A stretch of 64,000 bases of DNA from positions 13,905,387 to 13,969,386 of the forward strand of contig NC_061119.1 in the NCBI RefSeq assembly GCF_002878395.1, read 5' to 3'. The position numbers and the translations under genes are program-made. Every line of letters begins with the position of its first letter. Within the stretch, counting starts at the first letter, position 1. Shown in pieces: positions 11,231 to 23,200 of this stretch. Source of the stretch: Capsicum annuum (Eukaryota > Streptophyta > Magnoliopsida > Solanales > Solanaceae). Below the pieces are notes generated by a model that saw nothing but the letters and a program-made list of their open reading frames with translations, ran no database searches and was not told the DNA's origin.

Positions 11231-12832
11231 CTCAATCCCCAATTATTCTTTTGATAACAAATTAACTATCCTTCCCTGTCAATTTTTGACAACACATCAC
11301 CACTCCATACCCCCCTCACTACTACCCCACACCCCACCCACGTGACCTCCCTACCTACTCTTTTATTCACACGCTTTTTCCATCCATGAATTGAGAGAAT
11401 AGGGGAATTTTCATAGAAAAAACGTACATACCCACATAATAAAATTTGTAAAACACATAAATTCTTTGCTGGAGTTGAGTTTTTCGGTGAATTCTTCACC
11501 GAAATTGACTGTTATTCATCAGTTTTAGGTACCCAAGTCAAAATCCACCCCTACCTATCAAAATACACTGAAGTTCAACCCCTCATTTTCACCGAAAAAT
11601 CCCAACAATTTGGTTCTGACCCGAATACATCAGAAAGAAATGGAGCAAATAGGTCTGCGTGTCAAATCGAGTACAGGATTCTCTATTTTTCATGAATTTG
11701 GGTTCAGACTGTTAGGAGACAAAGAACAGGTGTAGATAGGAGTCGAATTGCTCCATAGTAAAGTGCTCTCTGAGGTTGGAATTTGATTTGGTGCGTTGTT
11801 ACTAAAGTTCGATTCGAGGTTTCGGTGCGAACTCCATCTCATTTAATCGAAATAATACATCGATTTTAAAAGCAGTATTGAGGTCCAATTCTATCTTCCT
11901 TCCCCTTAATTTTACGTGAATATGAATGATTTTTTTGTTTGACATATTTGAATCTTCGTTTTGTGTTGGTTGATGTTAGATTTGAACGTGAAAACTTGGA
12001 TTAATAGTCGAAAAATTGATTAATCATTTTGAGAATGAATGCGGGAAGGTATTGGTTTTGATAAAAGTAAATTTGGATAAATTTTAATTCATTGATGATG
12101 TTGAATGTGATAGAATCATGATAGGTCGAGCCGGGTAGGCAAACAGTAGGCTCGGGTAGGAAAATTTGCAACTTGTGGATTGTGAAAAGTTTGGAATATT
12201 TGTTGAATGATTTTGTTTACCGCATTTAGATCAATTGTATTCATTTGGTCGGGGAATTCCCCATGACACATTGTATTTATTCATCGGGTAATGTCCCGAT
12301 GTATCATGTATGCAAAGAAGGTTCGTGTTGAAGGCCTGACGCATCGGGGTAAAGCAACGGAGTTTAGCCTAGGACTAGTTTAGAATAGGATTTATATTTT
12401 TGCATTTTTCTATTTTGGGCTGTATAATTGGACTGAACACTATATTTTGGATTTGTTTTGTTTCATGTGTTTGATTGATTGTTTTATGTGTTTTGTGTTG
12501 TTTATACATTTGTAATGTCAAATTAGCCGATATACTCCACCAAACGACCGTGGTTGAACCACGGGACCGAGGAGTGCCTAACACCTTCTCCTCGGTCAAC
12601 AGAATTTCATAGCCGGAATCTCTGTTCGCAAACTAATTTAAAAGAGTCAAAAATAGTTTTGAAAAAGGATTTCCAAAGGTGACTTGACACACTCAATTAT
12701 GCCAAGTGGCGACTCTAAGTTGATTATAAAATGAATCTTTTTCAAAACAAATTTTCATCTTTTGTCACGTTGATAATAAAAATCCTTTCGAACTTAAAAT
12801 AATTTTTTTTGGTAGAAAAAAGGGGTATGACA
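11231..12832 (+). repeat. 5' LTR, truncated and lacking the TATA region
   Basis: Aligned to the 3' LTR, this copy lacks about the first 125 bp. It also lacks an internal segment of about 195 bp corresponding to roughly 23975-24172, which in the 3' LTR contains the TATA-like sequence. The remaining text, from CAATCCCC at 11233 to TATGACA at 12832, aligns with moderate divergence. The total of 1602 bp plus the two missing parts equals the 1918 bp of the 3' LTR. Minus-strand frames inside it are shadows. Confidence 0.8.
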
Positions 12833-14525
12833 GCTCTGTCGACCCTGCTTAGGATTTTTCAAGAATTTGAGCTTATTTTTGGGAGTTGTATCGGCTTAAT
12901 TTGACACTATGAGTGTATAAACATTGTTTGTGTTATTGTTTGTATTTATTTTATCATTGTTGAGTGCCTATGTGCTATTTGTTTACAGTTTTATCTTATC
13001 TGTTACTGCTTTATATCTGGCATCATGTGCATAACTCGATTCATTCTTTCTACAACAAGTCTGTAGTACACGTGTGTACATGACCTCTAGTTGATTCACC
13101 CTTATTTTAGGAGGGGGAGTCGTTGGGTTGTATGGAGTAGGTGAAAAACTATCGTAGCCACTATCGACCATACGCTCCCCCGAACAACCTTGTTAGTGAG
13201 CCCCAGCGTAGGTCAGCCTTTAGGTCATACTTATGTGCACCATATTGAGATCTAGTGGAGCCTACTTGGTCCTTTGTAGGAGACTCACCTCTAAAGCATA
13301 CCTACATACTAAATATTGTATCTCTGAGGGTAACGTGGTTAATTGACGGACTGATTAGGGGAAAACAGGTGTTAAAAGTAAAGTGCGTAGACAAAAAATT
13401 ATTGAAAAAAAAGAGGAAAAAGAAAAGGAGAAAAATAAAAAGAGTTTCGTAGTTGTTTAGAGTTTTTATGGCTTTTATTTTTCATTATCCAAAAAATCAA
13501 AAAGAGTTTTACATTTTGCACTTATTTTCTCAAAAAACAAAAAAATCAAAAAGATTTTTCCTTTTATTTCTTTAGTAAGCATTCACAATTCGAAAACTCC
13601 AAAATATTTTTCTTTCAATAGGATCTTTGTACATTTTTATATAACAAAAATATCAAAAAGATTTTTTCTTTCATAGTTGTTGGAGTTAGTTTCTAATTAA
13701 GAGCCCAAAAAAGATTTTATTGACATTGTTCATCGTCTGTCTTTAGTCGTGTCTCTCAAGTCAGGGTCCAGTTTGTCATTTAATCCTTAATTGTCCGATC
13801 TGGACGAACTATGCATCCCTGATTCTCCTCTTTCGGGAGTGAGATACATAGGCAGCCTATTGTTGGTTCAGGGATTTTATTTGAAAAATCCAAAAAGATT
13901 TTCTTCACTCTTTATTAGAGTAGGTGTCATATACTTCTTTGAAAGAAAACGACAAAAAAATTTTCTTTAATAATTTTAATTTTTATTTTCATATGAAATC
14001 CAAAATTGAAAATCCAAAAAGATTTTCTTTAGTAATCATAGGTTTCATTTTGTATAGGAATATGAAAAGATCCAACAAAAAAAAAATTTCTTCACTCTTC
14101 ATTTAAAGTAGGTGTTTCATATACATCTTTAAATAAAAACTACAAAAAGATTTTACTTAATAGTTTCAAGTTTCATCGTATGAAATTAAAAAATCAAAAA
14201 TCCAAAAGATTTTTCTTTGATAATCATAGGTTTCATTTTGTATAGGGATTTAAACCTGAAAAATGCAAAAAGATTTTCGTTAATTCTTTTGACACTTTAT
14301 TACTTCCTTTTCTTCTAAAGTTTCAAGAAAAAGAAAGCGAGCTTTATTGGCCCTTTTGTGGCCAAACTTCATGAACTACGCACACCTGATTCTCCTCTCT
14401 CGGGAGTGAGATACGTAGGCGTCTTTCTTGGGTTCAGTGATCTTTCCAAAAGAAATGCAAAAAAAGAGTTTTGAAAAAGTGTTGAACTCTTACATGTTTG
14501 TTATCCCTTGTTCAGTTAGTTTAAG
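12833..14525 (+). other. Untranslated leader of the LTR element with an internal ~190-bp tandem duplication
   Basis: The sequence right after the LTR (12833-12855) should contain the primer-binding site, but I could not assign a tRNA. Around 13480-14290, blocks of AATCCAAAAAGATTTTC recur. Two larger copies of about 190 bp lie at roughly 13880-14065 and 14066-14262, each ending in CATAGGTTTCATTTTGTATA. Two copies of a conserved word, GGGAGTGAGATAC-TAGGC, occur near 13838 and 14401, and a third near 16428. The leader has no convincing gene. Confidence 0.6.
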
Positions 14526-15275
14526 GTGGTTGGTTTGTGGCATTGTGACATTGTAGCTGGCCCACCACACCACACCAAATCCAAGGAAGGGTTAATTGTG
14601 TCCAACAAGGATATAGAGAGTGACATCATGGATCGAAAAATGAGTCAAGAAAATGAGAGTTTAAAGCTAGAGATTAGGAGACTAAGGAAACAAATGACGG
14701 AAATGCACCGAGCTTGGGCCAGTGGATTGACTTCTCCTCCATTCCCCGCTATTGACCCTACAAATACCTCAAGTTTTTCACCAAAATTGCAAAGTCAGCT
14801 TCCTACTATTGTTGATGTACTGCAACATGACTCAAAATTCATTCCAAACCAAAAACATCCCAATACTTCCACTACTCTTTCTCTAGCTCCTCAACATAAG
14901 CCTACTACATTCACAACACCACATGTCATCTGTGATTTTGTTGCTCAATCTTCTACTGAGGCTTCTACATTGGCTAGCCACCCAATGATTGTGCTTCCCC
15001 ATGCTGCCAGTGAACTCCTGTTCAATACTCTTGGTGATCACCGTTATACTTCTGATCCTACTTTTAAGTTAACTGGACCACCAAAATTTCTTAACAAGAA
15101 GTCTAGAGTGCCAGAAGAGCCAGAGAAAATGGTTGGAAAAATGAAGAGTGCAGAAAAAGCTACAAAAAGTTCCCTAAGACTTGTGGGTAAAGAAGATGTT
15201 ACATCCAAAGACCGGGGCATGCCTTCAAGTGTTAACCTTCCTCCAAGTCTTGAGATATCAAATTTTGAGGAGTGA
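14526..15275 (+). CDS. gag-like protein of the non-autonomous LTR element (N-terminal part)
   Basis: A 249-codon open frame. The first certain family block begins at the methionine near 14628 (MDRKMSQENESLKLEIRRLR), a predicted coiled coil of about 30 residues, then MTEMHRAWASG and a Pro/Ser/Thr-rich stretch. This N-terminal coiled coil plus low-complexity linker is how gag of Solanaceae Tat/Ogre-like gypsy elements begins. A Lys/Glu-rich tail precedes the stop. The capsid core and CCHC zinc knuckle are absent, so the frame is shorter than a full gag. The Met at 14628 is preferred over the first Met because similarity starts there. It may still encode a protein that takes part in particle assembly, but no evidence of expression is visible. 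Confidence 0.6.
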   Translation: MVGLWHCDIVAGPPHHTKSKEGLIVSNKDIESDIMDRKMSQENESLKLEIRRLRKQMTEMHRAWASGLTSPPFPAIDPTNTSSFSPKLQSQLPTIVDVLQHDSKFIPNQKHPNTSTTLSLAPQHKPTTFTTPHVICDFVAQSSTEASTLASHPMIVLPHAASELLFNTLGDHRYTSDPTFKLTGPPKFLNKKSRVPEEPEKMVGKMKSAEKATKSSLRLVGKEDVTSKDRGMPSSVNLPPSLEISNFEE

Positions 15276-16734
15276 GATGAACATGAGGATCCAGAACTTA
15301 TTTGTTAAGGGAAATATGTCTGATCGTGGTGGAAGCTGTAGTCATACTGATATGCAAACCAGTGGCTAAGTTGTCAAGCTGAGCAATTGAGAAGTAACCC
15401 CACTCCCTACTAGGAGGAGGTCTAGTAGTTTGTTGTTTTCTTTTCTGTTATTCTGAATTATCTCAGGGTTGTAGTTCAGAATCTATCTTGTTTTATTTCT
15501 TTGTCGTTTATGTTTAAACCCTTCTATTTTTTATTTTAACTAAATAGTGTCCCTTTTCCCTTTGTGCTTTAAATATGTGTTGTTTGTTTGTTTTCTTTAC
15601 ATAGTACATTTTATGTTGGCTCTAGTGATATGACATGCTTGCGGAATTGTCAGCCAGATCTTAAAATCCAATTTGAGCATGAAATCGGAATCAAGGGGCT
15701 AGAATTAGAATAAGGCATTCGAGAAATTGATAGAGGTTGACACATTTGGTGATCATGTTAAAGCCTTTTTTCAAAATTAAGGCAAATATTTTGAGAATAC
15801 AAGAATAACTGAGTCATCAATTGAAATATATCTCTCAATTAGGTCAAAAATGTGTGATCCTATATCAAGTGGAACAGAAAGAAAATCAATTCCACAAAGG
15901 CGCGAGTCATTCAATGTGAGGGCTGTAAATAAATGCGGAGTTGTATGTTTGACAGTTGTAGAAGATGTGACAAACATGATCAGTTAAAGTTAGTGTTGTT
16001 AAATGTCACAAATGATCTTCGTTTTTCATTTCATTTCATTTCATATTGCATGATACGTACTTACATTTTCAAAGATTGATATGATGAAGGCATTTCATTC
16101 TATCATCCAAACATTGTGTCATTCTTTGTTTACCCTATTTGAGCCTTAGTTCTATTTTCTTTCATACCCTTCTTTTGAAATCAGGATAAAGTCAACAAAA
16201 CTCAAAAGAAAAATGTCGAGCAAAAAAATAGTGTCAGAAAAATTTCAAAGAAAAGAAAGAGAAAAAATGTGTCCAAAGATAAAGAAAAGAAAGAAGTGTC
16301 AAGAAAAAATTAGAGTCAGAAAGGTCCTAAAAGAAAGAAAATCTCAAAGAAAAAAAGAAAACAAAAATTAGTATCAAAAGAAAGGACAAGCTGCCAGAAC
16401 TACGTGCGGCCTGTTTTTCCTCTCTCAGGGGTGAGATGCGTAGGCTGCCCTACTCAAGACTCGGTGCAACTAAATAAACAATTTAGAGTCGCCCAGCTAA
16501 AAGAAACTGGGGCATGGGTTAATCTTCATTGTTTGAGTCAATTCCAAAAGTTGTAAGTCCTACCCCACTTCAAGTGTCGTTTGGGCCTCATGCCGTCCTT
16601 TCTTTGCAACCTTATCCAAAAGCCAAGTTACAACCAAATAAAGACCTTCAGATCAATCTTTTAGAATGGTAAGGCTAAGCATGCAATGGATATGATGACA
16701 CATTTTGGGAACTACTTGTCTTCCTCAGCATAAG
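15276..16734 (+). other. Non-coding 3' part of the LTR element, upstream section
   Basis: The text after gag, including TTTCTGTTATTCTGAATTAT followed by CTCAGGGTTGTAGTTCAGAA, is of the kind normally found after pol in Solanaceae gypsy elements. This suggests pol was deleted between gag and this point. A purine-rich stretch (GAAAGAAAAA type) fills 16190-16385. A third copy of the GTGAGATGCGTAGGC word lies near 16431. The minus-strand frame at 15777-15977 shows no domain. Confidence 0.5.
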
Positions 16735-17005
16735 GAATCAAGAGAGAAACAAAATAAGAGAGTCGTCTTATTGGTGAAAACCCTCATGGGCACCGTAAGA
16801 CGATGGTAAGTTGAGAGAGATAAAAATGAGAGAGTCTTAACGGTGAAAACTCTCACAGGCACCGTAAGACAACTGTGAGCTAAGGGAAATGGAGATAGGA
16901 GGGTCTCATTAGTGGAAAATCCTTACAGACACCATAAGGCAATGGTGAGTTGAGGAAAAGAAAATGAGAGAAGCTTATTGGCGAAAACCCTCCAAGGCGC
17001 CACTA
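16735..17005 (+). repeat. Four tandem units of ~65 bp
   Basis: Blocks of the form GAGAGAGTCTTA-CGGTGAAAACTCTCA-AGGCACCGTAAGACAA-GGTGAGTTGAG begin near 16740, 16805, 16875 and 16940, with divergence rising to the right. They lie in the non-coding 3' part of the LTR element. Confidence 0.75.
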
Positions 17006-17303
17006 GCCGAATAGGGTCTTAAATACAATTGACCTAAGGAAGCAACTCCGTTTCAAGGCCATTAACTCAACAACAATGGGTAGAAAGATTGGATGAAAAG
17101 ATCAAGCTGCTTAATCTAAAATGCATGGCATAATCATTAGTGTTGACTATCATTTTTAGATGAATTTTTCATTTTTTTGTTTTATAAGGGGACATTCATT
17201 GTCTTTTTTTTCTTCTCTTTATTTTTATTTTATCTTTCTTTAGTCAGTTATCTAAGTAAAAAAAAATCATTGTCATTTTTTCTCTTGTCTTTGAGTTAAG
17301 TCC

Positions 17304-17594
17304 ATGTCAAAACTAGTGAAAAAGATTTCAAAACTGGCTACCAGCTTTTTCAATTACACAAATCAAGACAAAGGGCCAGCACATGAAAGAAACAAGATTG
17401 CAATTCAGAACAAAGCATGCAGAAGGTTGTTGTCAACAAACAAATTTAGGGAATCTGTGGAAATACCAAGGTTTAAAGGCGATTGTCTGAGAAACAAAGC
17501 AAAGCAGAGATATTGTGTTTTTTTCAGAGTCACTCTTAATATTCTGAGTTTGGATCAATGGTGCAACAAGGCAATGGCAAATACTAATGATTGA
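17304..17594 (+). CDS. Open frame of unknown nature in the LTR element
   Basis: The frame has 96 codons and is Lys/Arg-rich (about one fifth basic). It contains no motif I recognise, no signal peptide and no membrane segment. It lies in the non-coding 3' part of the retroelement, between two repeat arrays. It could be a chance frame, and no ribosome-context or codon argument rescues it. Confidence 0.2.
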   Translation: MSKLVKKISKLATSFFNYTNQDKGPAHERNKIAIQNKACRRLLSTNKFRESVEIPRFKGDCLRNKAKQRYCVFFRVTLNILSLDQWCNKAMANTND

Positions 17595-18257
17595 AAGCAA
17601 AATCTAAATAGGAAAAGTGCAAGATAAATCTCCATAAATGCCAAAGCCGCAAGCCAACCACCTTGTTTTAAACTTACAAGTTTTCTTTGTATGAAACAGG
17701 AACAACTATTGCCTTCAAATCAAGGCTTCAAAGAGCAAATATCTAGAGGTGTAATTCCTCATTTCTGCAAATGCAAGAGCAGTGTTGCTGTATAGGTTTG
17801 ATAATCGCAATTATGGTAAAACTCATCATCTTGTACCTCTAAGAGACATATTCTCTAATTTAGGTCTTTCATGTATCATGGTTAAGAGGTGCACTTCATA
17901 ATTTGAACCATTAATTCTAAAAAGATGCACTTTTAGCAAGAACCTTTCACTTTCATTCTTAAGAGAGGGACTTGTTGGTCTCAGTCATTTATTATTATAC
18001 TCAAAGGGGGCCTTTGTTGATCAGGATCTTGATTCATCTATGCATTATGCACTATTGCAAGTAGTTGTGATAGGATTTGACAACCGCAAAAGCTTTTGAT
18101 AAAAATGGGGCAAAAATTAAAAGTAATTCATGTTATATGGAACTTCACTTTAGGACCCTCCTAGAAAGTGAGACTTTATTTTTCTGAAATATGAAATCTT
18201 TCTTTATCATAATCATTGTTTGGGATGATTTTTGTTCTAGTTTTGATTTTGCTTTCA
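17595..18257. other. LTR-element internal sequence, nothing recognised
   Basis: No coding block or RNA gene was recognised between the short frame and the minisatellite. Confidence 0.5.
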
Positions 18258-18336
18258 GGAGCCCGCTTGAAGAATAGGGTGATGAAAATTGAAAGTCAGG
18301 AGCCCACCTGAAGAACAAGGGTGATGAAATTACAAG
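18258..18336 (+). repeat. Minisatellite (~41-bp unit), left remnant
   Basis: Two units of the AGGAGCCCGCCTGAAGAA-AGGGTGATGAAATT type. The array was split by the hAT insertion and resumes at 22017. Confidence 0.85.
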
Positions 18337-18348
18337 TAGGGCTGGGCA
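18337..18348 (+). repeat. hAT left terminal inverted repeat
   Basis: TAGGGCTGGGCA; pairs with 22005-22016 with one mismatch. It is preceded by the duplication ATTACAAG. Confidence 0.9.
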
Positions 18349-19063
18349 TAAATTCCCACAAACTGAATTATCGAACCGAACCGAAGAATTTAGTATTCGG
18401 TATTTGGTAATTTGGTATTTGATATGGTAATTAGGAGTAAAATTTTAAAATTATGGTATTTGAGTTCGGGATTGGTAAATAATATTACTACCATTTCATA
18501 TTTGGTATTTACCGAATACCAAATTATAATTACCTAAACATAGTCCATAGCCATAGCCCATAGGCCACAACCTACAAGTCCAAACTAATACTCTTAACTT
18601 CTGTACAAAAGATCCAAAAGAAAGCCCATAACATAAAAAGTAATACTATACTACTAATTTTAAATGTTTCAAAACCCTAACAAAATAAGAAAACCTTTAG
18701 CCGTTTCTTAGTTGCTCACTTGCTCTATACGACAATACCTTTTTAGTCCGTAAAAAATTGAACTTCTCCCACAAAATTTTCATCTTCTTTTGCAGAAGTT
18801 GTTACTCTTCTTTTGTCGGAGTTGTCTTTCAATGTACAATTTCATCTTTTAATTACCGTTCATTTTAATATTTTTGTTTGATTTTTGTTCTGATCTATTA
18901 GAATATTGATGTGATGCTATTTTCAGGTTATTCTATTAGGCATTGTTTGATGTTTTTCTATTATTTCATCAATAAATTGTGTTTTAATCTGATTGATTTT
19001 TTAGCTGATTTTTATGATTTCATATGTTCATATATTTTCTCTTTTTCTTAAAATGTTGAATAG

Positions 19064-21160
19064 ATGGATGACGATTCAAGTCAAGCACTCGATGTGATTA
19101 CGAGTGAAAACGCGTCTATGATTGAGTCTATCAATTCAGCACCAGAAGATGATCAACTATCAACAAAGAGAAAATCTATGCAACCTAGATCTCTTGCTTG
19201 GCCGCATTATGAGAAGTTTGTAGAACATGGGGTTACCAAATCAAAGTGTAAGTATTGTCGTAAAGTTCTTAAAGCTGCTTCTACAAATGAAACAATCGGG
19301 CTGAATAATCATTAAAAAATTTGTCCTAAAAATCCAAATAGAGTGAACACTTTGAAGCAAAAATATATAAACTTTCCACTACAAGGTGAGAAAGGTGATG
19401 GGACATCTTGGAGTTTTGATCAATAGGTATCTAGGAGGAGTTTAGTTGAGATGTTAATTATTGATGAGCTTCCTTTTTGTTTTGTGGAAAAGGAAGGTTT
19501 TAAGAAGTTTATGAGAAAAACTCAACCTTTATTTCGAATTCCCTCCCGCAGGACATTGACTAGGGATTGTTATGTAATTTTTGGTGAAGAGAAACAAAAT
19601 TTGATCAAGTATTTTAAAGAAACATCACCTAGAGCTTGTCTAACTACAGACACATGGACTTCTTTAGAAAGAATAAATTATATGTGTCTGACAGTGCATT
19701 TTATTGATGGTAATTGGGTCTTGCATAAACGGATTTTAAACTTTCAAGTTGTCTCTAGTCATAAGGGTAACGAAATGGCCCGTTGTGTTAGCAAGTGTTT
19801 GCTTGATTGGAAATTGGGCAAAATATTCACTATAACAGTAGATAATGCTTCTTCAAATGATGTCATGGTAAAAGAATTACATAAACAATTGGTGAATTGA
19901 GGATCTAACATGAAATTTGGTGAGCATTTTCATGTCAGATGTATGGATCATATTCTCAATCTAATAGTACAAGATGGCTTGGAGGAAATTGGTGCATCTG
20001 TCAAACGTGTTAGACAAATGGTGAAGTATATTAAAGTATCTCCTGCAAGGATTAGAAAATTTAACGAATGTTGTGAATTTGAAAATATAGAATGTAAGAA
20101 GTCATTGTGTTTGGATGTTCCTACTAGGTGGAATTCTACCTATTTGATGTTGGATACTGCACAATATTTTGAGACTGCATTTAATAGGTATGATCTTGAA
20201 GATAGTGGATTGTCAACTTATCTTGCTGCTAATGTTTGTGAAGATGGAAGTACTGCAGGTATGCTTAAAAATGATGGCTGGCAAAATGTGAGAAATGTGG
20301 TAATATTTCTTAAAAGGTTTTATGATCTAACTGTGAAAGTTTCAAGCGCACTCTATGTTACTTCTAATGTTCATTTTGAAGACATAGTTGAGCTATACAA
20401 CTATTTAAAAGAATGTATAGAAAATGATGATCTTGCTTTGAGAAAAATGGCAGAAAAGATGAAAGAAATGTTTGTCAAGTATTGGGGTGCTCCTGAAAAA
20501 ATGAATAAGCTATTCTTTATTGCCTCTATCTTAGATCCTCATAACAATCGTGTGTATGTGGGAGATGCACTTGTGGATATGTATGGAGAGGAAAGGGGAA
20601 GTAAAATAAGAGATGAAGTGGAGACTTATATGAAATCTCTGTTTCAGGAGTATGCAAAAAAATTCTCTAATGCATCTCGAAATACATCTTCTCTCTCTAA
20701 TTCATTGGGTGAGATACCAAACATATCAAGCTCTAACATTAGCACAAAATCAGCAAAAGTGAGAAATAGGATTGAGATGAAAAGAAAAAAAGAAGATACT
20801 ATAAGTTTGGGTGGTAAGTCAGAGTTAGAAAAATATTTCAGTGAAGAACAAGAGCCTAATGATGAAGATTTTGATATCTTATCATGGTGGAAAATTACTG
20901 CTCCTAGATATAAAGTTCTTGCCGAGATGGCCCATGATGTGTTGGCAATACCGATTTCTAGTGTAGCATCGGAATGTACATTTAGCACTGGAGGTCGTAT
21001 TATTGATTCATTTAGGAGTTCATTGACTCCGAAACTTGTGTAAGCTCTTAGTTGTCTTCAAGATTGGTATCGAAGTAAGCCTTTTCCTATAGACGTTGAA
21101 GAAAATATTGATATCTTATACAACTTGAGCATGGTATATTTTTGTGTTTTTTATATTTAA
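19064..21160 (+). pseudogene. hAT transposase with BED zinc finger, four in-frame stops
   Basis: A single frame of about 690 codons covers a whole plant hAT transposase without any frameshift. In order: an acidic Ser-rich N-terminus; a BED finger (W-PHYEKF, CKYC, then H and C near 19310-19330); RNase H-like core blocks TTDTWTS (first Asp, ~19649) and TVDNASSND (second Asp, ~19840); the CMDHILNL block; the W-rich middle (TRWNSTYLML); and the hATC dimerisation block ISSVASECTFSTGGRI with the catalytic Glu near 20970. Four stops interrupt it: 19313-19315, 19424-19426, 19898-19900 and 21041-21043. Each is explained by one base change from the family residue. All three catalytic acids remain, so the copy was probably silenced recently by point mutation alone. 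Confidence 0.88.
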
Positions 21161-22004
21161 AATATTTTTTACTTAGTCTAATTATATGACACCTTAAATC
21201 TCTTCAGACTTGACAGATAGCTTGACAAATCCCGTCCTTACATGATTTCTAGTCTCAAGTTGCCTCAATCCTCAGGTAAGTTTTGACTTCTTGATCGGTT
21301 TAGTTTACTTTTTGTTAACGATTTGGCTCTGTCAAGGTGGTTTATGATAGTTTCTGCTACTTGGTGATATATATAACTTTAATGTTTAATGATTTGTTAA
21401 TATTTAAGATGGAGTGTTAACGTGAGACAATTACGTGTGCCTTGAAACTTGAAAGAGGTATATTGTCTTATTTTATATATTAGAACTTGGTTTGAAGCTT
21501 GCTAATGAGATTTTCATTTTCAGGTTCTTTTCAATGTTGTGACTATGGCTAAATCTTGATGTATTTTGGTGAGCAATAAGCCTTTATTTTTGGAGGAATA
21601 GAGAACTCACACAAGAACAAGAGTGAAATGACTAGATTGTTTTAAACTATTAATATTAGCATGGTTGTAAGCATTAACTTAATTTTCTATTAAAGAGTGA
21701 ATGATTATGAAGTAAGACCATAACATTTGGTGTATTTTGATGTAAAAAGTGGGTATGAGCTGGAGAATCTGCAGTTTGTTCATGTTTGTTCATGTTTTTT
21801 ATGCAACACAGATTTTTTGGCACCATGTGATGAAGAGTAGAATCTGCCAACTCCAACTTTAATACGGTATTGCCGAATTCCATACCGAACCAAAGTTTAA
21901 TCTACCGATTACCGAATTACCAAATCAAAGTTAATTGGTATGGTATTTGGTATCTATTTTTATTTACCGAATACCAAATTATCAAATCCAAACCGAATAC
22001 AGAA

Positions 22005-22016
22005 TGCCCACCCCTA
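22005..22016 (-). repeat. hAT right terminal inverted repeat
   Basis: TGCCCACCCCTA; followed by the target duplication ATTGCAAG at 22017-22024. Confidence 0.9.
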
Positions 22017-23200
22017 ATTGCAAGTCGGGAGGCCCACCCAAAGAATAGGGGTGATAAAATTAAAAGTTGGGAGTTCGCCCGAAGAATAGAGCAAGAAAAT
22101 TACAAGTCGGGAGGCCTGCCCGAAGAATAGGGGTGATAAAATTAAAAGTTGGGAGCTAGCCCAGAGAACAGAGCGAGGAAATTGCAAGTCGGGAGGCCCA
22201 CCCAAAGAATAAGGGTGATGAAATTGCAAGTCAGGAGCCTACCTAAAGAACAAAGTGATGAAATTACAAGTTGAGAGGCCCACCCGAAAAATAAGAGTGA
22301 TAAAATTGAAAGTTGGGAGCTCGCCCAGAGAACAGAGCGAGAAAATTACAAGTCGGGAGGCCCGCCCGAAGAATAGGGGTGATGAAATTAAAATTCAGGA
22401 GCCCTCCTGAAGAACAAGGGTGATGAAATTGCAAGTCGGGAGGCCCTCCCGAAGAACAGGGGTGATAAAATTAAAAGTTGGAAGCTCACCCAGAGAATTG
22501 AGAGAGGACATTGCAAGCCGAGAGGCTCACCTAAAGAATAGGGGTGATGAAATTGCAAGTCAGGAGCCCGCCTGAAGAACAAGGTTGATGAAATTACAAG
22601 TTGGGAAGCTCTCCCGAAGAATAGGAGTGATGAAATTGAAAGTTGAGAGCTCACCCAGAGAATAAAAGAGAAAATTACAAGTCGGGAGGCCCGCCTGAAG
22701 AATAGGGGTGATGAAATTGCAATTCAGGAGCCCACCTGAAGAACAAGGGTGATGAAATTGCAAGTTGGGAGGCCCGCCCGAAGAATAGGGGGTGATAAAA
22801 TTAAAAGTTGGGAGCTCGCTCGGAGAACAGAGTGAGAAAATTGCAAGTCGGGAGGCCCGCCCAAAGAATAGGGGTGATGAAATTAAAAGTCAAGAGCCCA
22901 CCTGAAGAACAAGGGTGATGAAATTGCAAGTCAAGAGGCCCATCCGAAGAATAGGGGTGATAAAATTAAAAGTCGGGAGCTCGCCTGGAGAATAGAGTGA
23001 TGAAATTACAAGTCAGGAGTCCGCCTGAAGAATAGGGTGAAGAAATTGAAAGTCAAGCAACAAGGTGAATAAATTAAAAGTCAAGAAACAAGGTGAAGAA
23101 ATTAAAAGTCAAGCAACAAGCTGAAGAAATTAAAAGTCAAGCAATAAGGTGAAGAAGTTGTAAGTCAGGAGCCCGCCTGAAGAATAGGGTGAAGATTTTC
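22017..23200 (+). repeat. Minisatellite array, ~41-bp units (about 28 copies)
   Basis: Units of the type AAGTCGGGAGGCCCGCCCGA, then AGAATAGGGGTGATGAAATT, alternate with variants carrying GGGAGCTCGCCCAGAGAACA and CAGGAGCCCGCCTGAAGAAC. This gives a partial higher-order period near 82 bp. Toward 23040-23160 the units degenerate to AAGAAATTAAAAGTCAAGCA. Each unit contains a small GC-rich inverted repeat (GGGCGG-type arms). The array lies just upstream of the polypurine tract. Long frames on the minus strand at 22014-22763 arise only because the unit length lets a frame run on. Confidence 0.92.

Larger units (their letters stand above)
18337..22016 (+). mobile_element. hAT element (Ac-like) with TIRs and 8-bp target duplication
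   Basis: The left end is TAGGGCTGGGCA and the right end, reverse-complemented, is TAGGGGTGGGCA (11 of 12 match). The 8 bases before the left end are ATTACAAG (18329-18336) and the 8 bases after the right end are ATTGCAAG (22017-22024). That is one mismatch over the 8-bp duplication characteristic of hAT elements, though both flanks lie in a repeat whose units naturally contain either word. Subterminal ACCGAATACCAAAT-type words occur at both ends. The 3680-bp element contains one transposase gene on the plus strand. It is inserted in the minisatellite of the LTR element and is therefore younger than it. Confidence 0.9.

Noticed and set aside
20644..20988. A 114-codon frame antisense to the hAT transposase
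   Set aside because: It is the complement of a well-supported coding sequence.
22014..22763. Overlapping minus-strand frames of 67-88 codons rich in Leu, Phe and Ser
   Set aside because: They result from the 41-bp minisatellite unit being translated repeatedly; no domain and no conserved start.
18258..23200. Regularly spaced repeats resembling a CRISPR array
   Set aside because: Units are contiguous without unique spacers and lie in a plant retrotransposon.
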